DNA of 64,000 nt from Microscillaceae bacterium (GTDB taxonomy: Bacteria > Bacteroidota > Bacteroidia > Cytophagales > Microscillaceae), in assembly GCA_025054775.1 (NCBI GenBank), contig JANWZA010000058.1:35318-99317 (forward strand), in the 5' to 3' direction. The translations under genes were made by a program, and so were the position numbers. Positions 28,902 through 37,121 of this stretch are shown here, piece by piece. How positions within the stretch are numbered: the stretch's first letter is position 1; each line of letters begins with the position of its first letter. Under the pieces are notes generated by a model. It ran no database searches. It was not told the DNA's origin and was given only the letters and a program-made list of their open reading frames with translations.

Positions 28902-29999
28902 ATGAGAAGAATGATGATAAGAGATATTCATAAAATATTAGCTGTTTTATTATTAGTAGTTATCTCGTTTTTTGCTTGCAGGCGAGTAGATGAAACCAAA
29001 CTCAGCCCTTCAGTACTGGATTTGCCTTCTATGGACCCAGAGTTGAGTATGTTCGCCCAAGCTATTCAGAGAACAGGTGTAAAAAAGACCATAGGTTTTC
29101 CACTTATTTCTTTATTAGCACCTACCAACCAAGCTTTTCAAGCAGCAGGTATTACAGACGTGAATACTGTTGATTTGACTACTTTAACTAATATTGTGAA
29201 CTACCACATAATCAATACAAACATTGACTCGGCGAGATTTGATATTGATTATTGGGGAATACTTGATAACTTTAATAATAATGCGTATCAAACGCTTAAT
29301 TTCGCTATTGTAAATGCTTTTGTTTATTTTAATCACCGAACTCCTAATGTTCCACAATTTGGTTACACCACCTCTCCTGTACCTAACGGTTTGATGGCTT
29401 TCAACGGGGCAAATGTGGTAAGACCTAACGGAATTTTGCGTGGGGCAGAGGGTACTATGTTCAAGATAGAGAGGGTACTTTTCCCTCCCGCAGGGTTACT
29501 CAGTGAGATGATAGCGGCTAATCCAGATCTTTCTCTTTTCAACAGAGCTATTCGCCGAGCCACGGCCACAGGGCAAACGCTCAATTTTGCAATCAACCCA
29601 CTTCATTTAGGGGCTTTGCCCACGCCAGCCCAAGCAGGTTCAGGCACAACAGCTGCAAGGCAAGCCTCACGTACCGTATTCGCTCCTAACAATGCAGCTA
29701 TGCTAAATGCAGGCCTTAACGAGGCCACTATTGATGCTTATACTCCCACAGCTTTATTCGATATTGTTGCTCGACATGTAATTGCAGAAAGATGTTTTAC
29801 ATCATTTTATTTTCCAGCACCTGCTACTAATTCCAATCAACCGACTCTGCGTACAGGAACCTCCATCAACGTGGTAGTGAATGATGCAGGGGTAAATGTG
29901 GGTATTGTGGGTAGTTCTAATCCAAGAGCAAATGTAATAGTTCCAAACCGAATTGCAGTGAATGGTATTATTCACATCATAGACCGTGTAATGCAGTAA
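28902..29999 (+). CDS. Fasciclin (FAS1) domain lipoprotein
   Basis: 365 residues with a lipoprotein signal ending at Cys26 (SFFAC). Two FAS1-like repeats are visible. The first, about 45-195, has LSMFAQAIQRTG, ISLLAPTNQAFQAAG and IVNYHIIN. The second, about 205-365, has LSLFNRAIRRA, TVFAPNNAAMLNAG, LFDIVARHVI and the closing VNGIIHIIDRVMQ. FAS1 domains mediate adhesion and carbohydrate or protein binding. Its place after susC, susD and a small lipoprotein suggests a surface accessory of the uptake system. A strong terminator follows, marking the end of the unit. Confidence 0.85.
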   Translation: MRRMMIRDIHKILAVLLLVVISFFACRRVDETKLSPSVLDLPSMDPELSMFAQAIQRTGVKKTIGFPLISLLAPTNQAFQAAGITDVNTVDLTTLTNIVNYHIINTNIDSARFDIDYWGILDNFNNNAYQTLNFAIVNAFVYFNHRTPNVPQFGYTTSPVPNGLMAFNGANVVRPNGILRGAEGTMFKIERVLFPPAGLLSEMIAANPDLSLFNRAIRRATATGQTLNFAINPLHLGALPTPAQAGSGTTAARQASRTVFAPNNAAMLNAGLNEATIDAYTPTALFDIVARHVIAERCFTSFYFPAPATNSNQPTLRTGTSINVVVNDAGVNVGIVGSSNPRANVIVPNRIAVNGIIHIIDRVMQ

Positions 30000-30022
30000 A
30001 AAAGTAAAAAGTAAATTTCTTT

Positions 30023-30068
30023 ATTGCCAAATAAGTTATTTTCAAAGAAAATAGCTATATTTGGCAAT
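30023..30068 (+). terminator. Rho-independent terminator of the SUS-like operon
   Basis: ATTGCCAAATA (30023-30033) pairs with TATTTGGCAAT (30058-30068). An inner stem TATTTTC/GAAAATA (30037-30043 and 30047-30053) closes on a 3-base loop, and T-rich sequence follows. Confidence 0.85.
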
Positions 30069-30082
30069 TATTTTATAAACTG

Positions 30083-30112
30083 ATTGGTTATTCTCTCGTT
30101 TCTTTACTTTTG
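30083..30112 (+). promoter_or_regulatory. Predicted promoter of the subtilase gene, very close to its start codon
   Basis: ATTG (30083-30086), 18 bases, then a perfect TACTTTTG at 30105-30112. If the box occupies its usual place just upstream of +1, transcription would begin at about 30116-30119, on the ATG at 30116. The transcript may therefore lack a leader. Confidence 0.5.
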
Positions 30113-30115
30113 TCC

Positions 30116-33100
30116 ATGAAAAGCCTAAAAAATTACCTATTGCTCTTTGTGTTTCTTTCGAGCAGTTTTGGATTAGTAGTAGCCCAGCAAGGGCAAGATT
30201 TGAATACCTCGCCTAAAACACCACCTGTGCGCGAGTATGCTTCGCAAGAGATGATTTTAGTAAAAACCAAAGTACCTTATACTCAGGTAGTTTCTACTTT
30301 TGAAACCAAGCAACAACGCCAACAAGCCCTCCGAGCTGACCTGTGGAGCAGTATTTTGCTTAAAGCTGATGCCCAATATTGCAAAAAAGCCTTTCCCTAT
30401 ATTAAAGGGGATTTAATTGACAACATTCTGGAAATTCGTGTGGGTAAGCCTACTTACACAGATCAAACTATTGAGGAGCTGAAAAAATTACCTTTCGTAC
30501 AGTATGCAGAAAAGCAACCTATCTTTTATACAGAAACTCTGCCTATGCCCAACGATACACGCTTAAACGAACAGTATGCCATGCGCCTCACGCGAGCTTT
30601 GCAGGCTACCGTCGCTTACAACGGCACAGGCAATACTTGGGTAGCAATTATAGATGATGGTGTGCTTATTACTCACGAAGACTTGGTAGGTAATCTATGG
30701 ACAAACCCTATTGAAATTGCAGGAAACAACATAGATGATGATAATAACGGCTACATAGATGACATAAATGGCTGGGATGCTGCTGATGGTGATAATAACC
30801 CTAATCCCCCCTTAGCTATTGCAGGACCTAACCAGTTCTCACACGGAACGCATTGTGCAGGAGTTGCAGGAGCAGTTACTAATAACAATAAAGGTATTTC
30901 AGCAATTAGCCATAACCAACTTAAAATAATTGCTGTAAAAGCCACTCGCGATAATATCTCCCCACCTTACAATGTCATTACTAATAGCTTGCAAGGCATA
31001 CAATACGTGGTAGCTCTTAAACAGCGGTATCCCACCCAAAACATTGTAGCAAGTATGTCCTTCGGGAGTGCTAATCCTTCGCAAGCCGTACAAGATTTAA
31101 TCAACACGGGGGCGAGTATGGGAATTCTATTTGTAGCTGCTGCAGGAAATGCAGGTAATGAAACGATTTTATACCCTTGTGGGTATAGCAATGTGATTTG
31201 CGTAGCTAATACGAATGAAAATGATATACGCAATCCAAGTTCTCAATTTGGCTCTTGGGTAGATATCTCGGCTCCAGGAACGAATATTTTAAGCACTGTT
31301 GCTCATAATTTCGCTAACCCCTTGGGAGTGTATACTACATACACAGGAACCTCCATGTCTACTCCAATGGTAGCAGGTTTAGCCGCCTTGGTATGGTCGC
31401 AAAAACCTTCTGCCACAGCTGCCGAAATAGAAGATATTTTGAAAAGCACTGCTGATGATATTTACAGCGTGAATTCAGGGTTAGTAGGAAAGTTAGGTGC
31501 AGGACGCATCAATGCCTTAGGAGCAATACTTAGTGCTCGTAATCAGCATAACATCGTTCCTTCGGTAATTTCTGATTTGGCTATCGTGCCTAATAGTTTG
31601 AATGCTACCCAAGTAAGTTTAACTTGGACTGCCCCTTCAGTAAATGGCACATTCCCTGCCGTAGGGTATGAATTACGTTTCTCTACCAACCCAATTACAC
31701 AATCTAATTTTACGAATGCTACCTTAGTGAACCCTAACCCTATTCCCAGTATTAACGGACAAACCGAAGTTTACGAATTGAGAGGACTTACTCCACAAAC
31801 TACTTATTACGTAGCCATACGTTCACGTAATGTAACAGGAGGCTTTTCAAATATTTCAAATGTAGTGCAATTTACTACATTACCCACGCCTAATATTCAA
31901 CTTGCTCCTACTACTATCAGCACAACCTTGAATTTAGATAACGGAAATACTGCTTCCACTAATCTTACTGTTACTAACACTGGGGTTTCAGGCAGCTTGT
32001 TGAATTACCAAGCCTCACTTTTCCCTTCTCCTGTACGCATTAGAGCACGTATGTTTTATGATAAAGATATAGATAACACTTCAGATAATGGCTTAGGTTT
32101 GGGGGGAAATGGCGGGTTCTTGTCTGCTGCTCGCTTCCAAACAGGGGCTAATTCGTTTCTGCTTACTCATGTGCAAAACTATATTAGGAATAATGCTAAT
32201 GTAGCTGTCAATATACGTATAAGCATTGTACGTGGGAATAGTGCTTCCTTGGTAGAAGGGGGCGTTTTATTGACTACTCAGGTAACTACACTTAACACGG
32301 TAAGCGGTGGAGCAATGTTTACCATACCTCTTAACAACCCACAAACCATTCCTGCTAATACTACTTTTTGGGTAATTTTTGACTTGCCTAGCAGTTTAGG
32401 CAATTTCCCACAAGGTTTCGATAACGTAGGTGCTACTCCTAATGCCACTTTCATTAGCCAAGACGGCGGCAATACATTTACCGATTTGCAGACCGTAAGC
32501 ACCTCTTTTGCAAATGCAGTATTCAAAATAAGAGCTATCTCGGGAGTTACAGGCTGGGTTACCCTCGCAGGTGTTACTACCGCTAACAACATTCCCTCCT
32601 CACAGACAGCAACCATGACCCTTAACTTTGACGCCACCGACCTCCTGCCCGGCACCTACACTGCACAATTAGTTGTGAACAATAACAGTACAAGCCAGCC
32701 TTCGCTCTCCCGTACTATTACTTTGAACGTTATAGGAGGAAAGCCTATTATTCACATAGCAGAAGTTAATCCTATTGCTAATGGCGTAGTGTGCGAGGGA
32801 GCAGATATCAATATTCCTATAAGCAATCTAGGGAAAGGTACTTTAAGTATTACAGCTGTAAATTTTCAAAATTTGGTTGGTATCAGTTCCTCTAATTTGA
32901 GCGTTACCACACCATTACCTTTTAATATTCCTGCCGAGAGTCAAGGGAGTTTAGGGGTGAAAGTGAATAGCAGTACACCTATCAACTCTTTGAGTGGCGT
33001 AGTGAGAATTTTGCATAATGATACCCAAACTACTCCCAAAGACGTGCCTTTTACAGGCAAAATAGAGGCATTGCGAATTTCACAAATAGGTAATTTCCTA

Positions 33101-33535
33101 GTAGCTAATGCAAATATGGGCTTGCAATGGTTCATTGCCGAAGATGCTATACCTAATGCACGTAGTGGAAGCTACACCCCTACCTTCACAGGAGATTACA
33201 AAGTGAAAATGACTATAGGAAATTGTACAGCAACCTCAAATACTATTCGCTTCGTAGTTTCAGGTATAGAAAATGGACAAAAAGAAAATGCAATTACCAT
33301 TTTCCCTAATCCTGTGAATAATGTATTGAATCTTAACTACCGTTCACCCAAAAATAGTACTACTATTCAAGTATTTTTGTATAATAGCCAAGGTAAAATT
33401 ATCGCAAACTCAACTTTGGAAAATATACAAGGTATTTTTGAATATCAATTTGATTTAAGCAAACAAATGCGAGGGCTTTATCTTCTCCAAATTGTTGATA
33501 AAGATCAGAGCATAGTACAAAAATTTATTAAGTAA
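30116..33535 (+). CDS. Secreted S8 subtilisin-like protease with T9SS sorting tail
   Basis: 1139 residues. A signal peptide (ending near VVAQ) and a propeptide-like region precede the S8 domain (about 150-460) with the full triad: Asp180 in VAIIDDGV, His243 in FSHGTHCAGVAG, Ser413 in YTGTSMSTPMVAG. A fibronectin type III domain follows (about 480-580, VSLTWTAPSVNG, TTYYVAIRSRNV), then large beta-rich domains. The last 75 residues form a type A T9SS sorting domain (TIFPNPVNNVLNLN ... MRGLYLLQIVDKD). It is probably exported by Sec, moved out by T9SS and anchored or released. Starting at the ATG avoids a TTG at 30110 that lies inside the -7 box. Confidence 0.92.
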   Translation: MKSLKNYLLLFVFLSSSFGLVVAQQGQDLNTSPKTPPVREYASQEMILVKTKVPYTQVVSTFETKQQRQQALRADLWSSILLKADAQYCKKAFPYIKGDLIDNILEIRVGKPTYTDQTIEELKKLPFVQYAEKQPIFYTETLPMPNDTRLNEQYAMRLTRALQATVAYNGTGNTWVAIIDDGVLITHEDLVGNLWTNPIEIAGNNIDDDNNGYIDDINGWDAADGDNNPNPPLAIAGPNQFSHGTHCAGVAGAVTNNNKGISAISHNQLKIIAVKATRDNISPPYNVITNSLQGIQYVVALKQRYPTQNIVASMSFGSANPSQAVQDLINTGASMGILFVAAAGNAGNETILYPCGYSNVICVANTNENDIRNPSSQFGSWVDISAPGTNILSTVAHNFANPLGVYTTYTGTSMSTPMVAGLAALVWSQKPSATAAEIEDILKSTADDIYSVNSGLVGKLGAGRINALGAILSARNQHNIVPSVISDLAIVPNSLNATQVSLTWTAPSVNGTFPAVGYELRFSTNPITQSNFTNATLVNPNPIPSINGQTEVYELRGLTPQTTYYVAIRSRNVTGGFSNISNVVQFTTLPTPNIQLAPTTISTTLNLDNGNTASTNLTVTNTGVSGSLLNYQASLFPSPVRIRARMFYDKDIDNTSDNGLGLGGNGGFLSAARFQTGANSFLLTHVQNYIRNNANVAVNIRISIVRGNSASLVEGGVLLTTQVTTLNTVSGGAMFTIPLNNPQTIPANTTFWVIFDLPSSLGNFPQGFDNVGATPNATFISQDGGNTFTDLQTVSTSFANAVFKIRAISGVTGWVTLAGVTTANNIPSSQTATMTLNFDATDLLPGTYTAQLVVNNNSTSQPSLSRTITLNVIGGKPIIHIAEVNPIANGVVCEGADINIPISNLGKGTLSITAVNFQNLVGISSSNLSVTTPLPFNIPAESQGSLGVKVNSSTPINSLSGVVRILHNDTQTTPKDVPFTGKIEALRISQIGNFLVANANMGLQWFIAEDAIPNARSGSYTPTFTGDYKVKMTIGNCTATSNTIRFVVSGIENGQKENAITIFPNPVNNVLNLNYRSPKNSTTIQVFLYNSQGKIIANSTLENIQGIFEYQFDLSKQMRGLYLLQIVDKDQSIVQKFIK

Positions 33536-33563
33536 TTTATTGATTTCAGTTATTATAAGTCAA

Positions 33564-33605
33564 AGGTTTTTCAAGTTTTCACAACTTGAAAAACCTATTT
33601 TCCAA
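33564..33605 (+). terminator. Rho-independent terminator of the subtilase gene
   Basis: AGGTTTTTCAAGTT (33564-33577) and AACTTGAAAAACCT (33583-33596) form a perfect 14-base-pair stem with a 5-base loop, followed by ATTTT. It lies 28 bases after the stop codon. Confidence 0.92.
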
Positions 33606-33622
33606 TTTGTTTTTTTACAGCT

Positions 33623-33725
33623 AAAAGCACCCATAGCAGTTTTTTGACCTTCTCTTCCTTTTTGCCTATGGCTCAAAAAGTAGCAAACAAGCTTTACAGA
33701 ACTTTACTGACACTTGGGTGCTTTT
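33623..33725. repeat. 103-base inverted-repeat unit with an internal hairpin
   Basis: AAAAGCACCCA (33623-33633) is perfectly complementary to TGGGTGCTTTT (33715-33725). Between them CTTTTTGCC-TAT-GGC-T-CAAAAAG (33658-33680) folds into a hairpin with one bulged T. It lies between the subtilase terminator and the phosphatase promoter box, outside any predicted transcript of either gene. It may be a MITE-like insertion or a small structured RNA. The rest of this roughly 400-base spacer holds a small hairpin (33808-33824, TATCCTT/AAGGATA) and the -7 box. Confidence 0.55.
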
Positions 33726-33867
33726 GCCCTAACACACCAAGGATGCATAAAGGAAGTATTTGCTTATCATATATTTCCAATTTAGCATAATGACTAAATT
33801 TGCCTTATATCCTTGAAAAGGATAATTAAACTTTACCCGAAAGTCTTTTTACTCTATACAACTCTTT

Positions 33868-33891
33868 TTTGCCAAACTTTTACTACCTTTG
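33868..33891 (+). promoter_or_regulatory. Predicted promoter of the pafA-ABC-PPTase operon
   Basis: TACCTTTG (33884-33891) is a perfect -7 box; TTTG (33868-33871) precedes it by 12 bases. The box lies 43 bases before the ATG at 33935 and inside the extended open frame, supporting 33935 as the real start. Confidence 0.45.
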
Positions 33892-33934
33892 CGAAGTGTA
33901 TCTACAAAGCTACCCTATTGACTGCAAATCTTTT

Positions 33935-35590
33935 ATGAGAAAATTATACTTTTTCTTTTGTTTTTTCTTAATTCTCTTCCCTTTAAGAATTTCTGCACAG
34001 AATTATACCTCTAAACCCAAATTAGTAGTCGGTATTGTGATTGACCAAATGCGATATGATTACCTCTATCGTTTTGCAGAGCGTTACGGCGAAGGAGGCT
34101 TCAAACGTTTACTAAATGGGGGGTTTAATTGCCGAAATGCCCACTATAATTACGTTCCTACTGAAACTGCCCCTGGACATGCTTCTATCTACACAGGAGC
34201 CACCCCTAGTATGCACGGCATTATAGCTAATAACTGGTTTGAAAATGGAGCAGATATGTATTGTGTGCAAGATACTACTGTAAAAACCGTGGGTAGTGAA
34301 ACCCCAAATGGTATGATGTCTCCAAAAAATCTGATTGCCACTACGATTACTGACCAACTAAAACTGGCTACAAACCAACGCTCCAAGGTAATAGCTATCT
34401 CCATCAAAGACCGGGGGGCCATCCTTCCTGCAGGGCATTTTGCTGATGCAGCTTATTGGTATGATAGGATGAACGGAAGATTTGTTAGCAGTAGCTTTTA
34501 CATGAAAGAACTCCCTAAATGGGTCCAAGATTTCAATAACCTGAAACTGCCTGATAAGTTTCTTTCACAAACGTGGAATACTTTATTACCTATTCAAAAT
34601 TACTCTATTAGTACAGCAGATGATACTCCCTACGAAGCCCCTTTCCAAGGAAAAGACAAGCCTACTTTCCCATATAATTTAGCCGAATTGAGCGAGAAAA
34701 TGCGAAAATCCCCTATGAAAGTTCCCCCTTATGATATGCTTACTTGCACACCCTTTGGCAATACTTTGGTGAAAGAAATGGCCTTACGTGCCTTGGAATT
34801 TGAGAAATTAGGCAAAACAGAAGGAGTAACTGATTTTCTTGCAATCAGTTTTTCAAGTACAGATATCGTTGGACACGCCTTTGGCACCAACTCCATTGAA
34901 TTACAAGATACTTATATTCGTTTAGACCGCGATTTAGCCCAACTTCTAGAATATTTTGACAAAGAAGTGGGAGAGGGGAATTACTTACTTTTTCTTACAG
35001 CAGACCATGCCGCCACTGAAGTTCCAAATTATCTGAAAGACCTTGGTATGACCGCAGGTTACATCTCAACAAAGGGTATTCGCCAAAAAATAGAGGATTA
35101 CCTTACGCAAAGGTACGGAGAAGGTAGATGGATTCTGGAAATGGATGACAAGCAGATTTATCTAAACAGGCATTTGATAAATAGTAAAAATTTAGTCTTA
35201 TCTGAAATTCAAAAGCAGGTTGCTGAAATCACCTTGCAACAAGAAGGCATTGCTTATACTTTTACAGCCACCCAACTTAAAGAGCAGTACTATGGGGATG
35301 GTATAGGGCAATTTGTGCAAAATGGCTTTTTCCCGAAGAAGAGCGGCGATGTTATCATGGTGCCACAAGCCCATTGGCTCTCCGATTATTGGAAAAAAGG
35401 TACAAGCCACGGAACCCCATATAGTTATGACACGCACATTCCTCTGCTTTTCTATGGCTGGCAAATAAAAAAAGGTAGCACCATAGAACGTATATATATT
35501 ACCGATATTGCTCCAACTATTGCTACTCTGCTAAATATTCAATTCCCAAGTAACTGCACAGGCAATCCAATAGAGGACTTGTTTGATTAG
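33935..35590 (+). CDS. PafA-like alkaline phosphatase / nucleotide pyrophosphatase-family hydrolase
   Basis: 551 residues beginning with a signal peptide (MRKLYFFFCFFLILFPLRIS). The mature start KLVVGIVIDQMRYDYLYRF carries the first metal-binding Asp37. VPTETAPGHASIYTG carries the nucleophile, Thr78. Later come TDIVGHAFG and LTADHAA, further zinc ligands, and SHGTPYSYDTHIPLLFYG. These match the Bacteroidota PafA phosphatases, periplasmic zinc enzymes releasing phosphate from monoesters. An upstream in-frame ATG at 33869 would add 22 residues ahead of the signal peptide and overlaps the promoter box. The ABC ATPase gene starts 4 bases downstream. Confidence 0.88.
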   Translation: MRKLYFFFCFFLILFPLRISAQNYTSKPKLVVGIVIDQMRYDYLYRFAERYGEGGFKRLLNGGFNCRNAHYNYVPTETAPGHASIYTGATPSMHGIIANNWFENGADMYCVQDTTVKTVGSETPNGMMSPKNLIATTITDQLKLATNQRSKVIAISIKDRGAILPAGHFADAAYWYDRMNGRFVSSSFYMKELPKWVQDFNNLKLPDKFLSQTWNTLLPIQNYSISTADDTPYEAPFQGKDKPTFPYNLAELSEKMRKSPMKVPPYDMLTCTPFGNTLVKEMALRALEFEKLGKTEGVTDFLAISFSSTDIVGHAFGTNSIELQDTYIRLDRDLAQLLEYFDKEVGEGNYLLFLTADHAATEVPNYLKDLGMTAGYISTKGIRQKIEDYLTQRYGEGRWILEMDDKQIYLNRHLINSKNLVLSEIQKQVAEITLQQEGIAYTFTATQLKEQYYGDGIGQFVQNGFFPKKSGDVIMVPQAHWLSDYWKKGTSHGTPYSYDTHIPLLFYGWQIKKGSTIERIYITDIAPTIATLLNIQFPSNCTGNPIEDLFD

Positions 35591-35594
35591 TAAA

Positions 35595-36341
35595 ATGATA
35601 GAAATTCGTAACATAAGCAAAAAATTTGACTCAAGGCAAGTTTTGGATAACGTTTCAGGTGTGTTTGAAAAAGGTAAAACGAATCTTATTATCGGTGCAA
35701 GTGGTACAGGTAAAAGTGTTTTGTTGAAGTGTATCGTAGGATTAATACAACCCGATAGCGGAGAAGTATTTTTTAATGGACGTGAATTTTCGCGAGGAAG
35801 CCGAGACCTGAAGCGAGAGGTGCGCCGTGAAATGGGCATGCTCTTCCAAGGAGGAGCCTTGTTTGACTCAATGACCGTAGAAGAAAATGTGATGTTTCCT
35901 CTCAATATGCTCACTTCTATGAGCAAAAGTGAAAAACTTGACCGAGTATATACCTGTCTTAAACGCGTCCAACTTGACCATGCCGCCAAACGCATGCCTT
36001 CTGAAATTAGCGGTGGTATGAAAAAACGCGTAGGTATTGCAAGAGCTATCGTCATGAATCCTCTTTATCTTTTTTGCGATGAGCCAAATTCAGGTTTAGA
36101 CCCACTTACTTCTATCACAATTGATAACTTGATTCAAGAAATCACCAAAGAGTATAACATCACGACTATTGTAGTTACCCATGACATGAACTCAGTGATG
36201 GAAATTGGTGAGTATATTATGTTTCTTCATAAAGGTAAAAAAGTGTGGGAAGGAAGTAATGATACCATTATGCAATCTAATGTGAAAGAACTGAATGAAT
36301 TTGTATTTTGTAACAAACTCCTTCGCGATATTAAAGGATAA
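35595..36341 (+). CDS. ABC transporter ATP-binding protein, MlaF-like
   Basis: 248 residues. Walker A is GASGTGKS (34-41), the signature is ISGGMKKR (138-145) and Walker B is LFCDEP (159-164), followed by NSGLDPLTS and a THDM switch region. The LFQGGALFDSMTVEENV stretch and the SGGMKKRVGIARAI form are typical of the MlaF/Ttg2A branch, which drives phospholipid movement between the membranes. The partner permease (MlaE) and MCE protein are not nearby. Start at ATG 35595 rather than TTG 35583. It overlaps the next gene by one base (TAATG). Confidence 0.85.
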   Translation: MIEIRNISKKFDSRQVLDNVSGVFEKGKTNLIIGASGTGKSVLLKCIVGLIQPDSGEVFFNGREFSRGSRDLKREVRREMGMLFQGGALFDSMTVEENVMFPLNMLTSMSKSEKLDRVYTCLKRVQLDHAAKRMPSEISGGMKKRVGIARAIVMNPLYLFCDEPNSGLDPLTSITIDNLIQEITKEYNITTIVVTHDMNSVMEIGEYIMFLHKGKKVWEGSNDTIMQSNVKELNEFVFCNKLLRDIKG

Positions 36342-36991
36342 TGCCTTTGCTCAAGTTACAATCCTTTTCTAATTATTCAGCATGGGCTTTGTGGCAAATT
36401 ACTGAAAACGAGAACAATTTATATCAGATACTTCAACCTGGAATTATAGATAATCATTTTCTACACACCATTTCGCATTCGGAGCGAAGAAAAGGCTCGC
36501 TTGCAGCGAGAATTTGCTCAAAAATTCTGGCAGAGCAATTTTTAGGAGTTTCCTATCAAGGAATTGTTAAAGACCTTCACAACTACCCGAGTTTGGCTTA
36601 TTTACCTAACGTACACTTATCTATTAGCCATACCCAAGGTTATGCTGTAGCTATGATTCATACACAACAACCTGTTGGCATTGATATTGAACTTGAACGC
36701 GAAAAAATAATCCGCTTGGCAAATAAATTTTTACATCCCAAAGAGCATACTTGGGTAAATAAGGATATAACCAAACTTACCCTCATTTGGTCCGCCAAGG
36801 AAGCCCTCTACAAATGTTATGGCAGAAAACTACTTAGTTTTTCTCAAAACCTACAAATAACTCCTTTTGAAATAAATGCAAATACTGGAATACTTTTGGC
36901 AAATGTATTTCTACAAAAGCAAGTTCAATCTCACCATTTGTCTTATCAGCGAATTGATAGAAATTACTGGCTTTCTTGGGTTAGTTTCTAA
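36341..36991 (+). CDS. 4'-phosphopantetheinyl transferase (Sfp/AcpT superfamily)
   Basis: 216 residues. The signature VGIDIELER carries the magnesium ligands Asp115 and Glu117, and WSAKEALYKCYG (from Trp150) carries the remaining acidic ligand and lysine. HLSISHTQGYAVAMI is the coenzyme A-binding region. The enzyme moves 4'-phosphopantetheine from CoA onto carrier proteins. The length suits the single-chain Sfp type rather than the small AcpS. It overlaps the ABC ATPase gene by one base, so they are translationally coupled, though no functional link is obvious. Confidence 0.88.
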   Translation: MPLLKLQSFSNYSAWALWQITENENNLYQILQPGIIDNHFLHTISHSERRKGSLAARICSKILAEQFLGVSYQGIVKDLHNYPSLAYLPNVHLSISHTQGYAVAMIHTQQPVGIDIELEREKIIRLANKFLHPKEHTWVNKDITKLTLIWSAKEALYKCYGRKLLSFSQNLQITPFEINANTGILLANVFLQKQVQSHHLSYQRIDRNYWLSWVSF

Positions 36992-37076
36992 ATCTCATAA
37001 CCACTAATTTTTACACATCAATTATAGTTCAAAAAGCAGACGAAACTTTAGGATAAATCTTTTCTGTATTTTTTCG

Positions 37077-37084
37077 TAATTTTG
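37077..37084 (+). promoter_or_regulatory. Possible -7 box upstream of the PBP4-type carboxypeptidase gene
   Basis: TAATTTTG matches TAnnTTTG and lies 37 bases before the ATG at 37122. No TTTG at a standard distance upstream was found. Confidence 0.35.
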
Positions 37085-37121
37085 TAATAGTTTTTACACA
37101 TGAACTGCAAAACTATCTTTC

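Noticed and set aside
33869..33934. N-terminal extension of the PafA-like phosphatase
   Set aside because: It would precede the signal peptide and contains the -7 promoter box.
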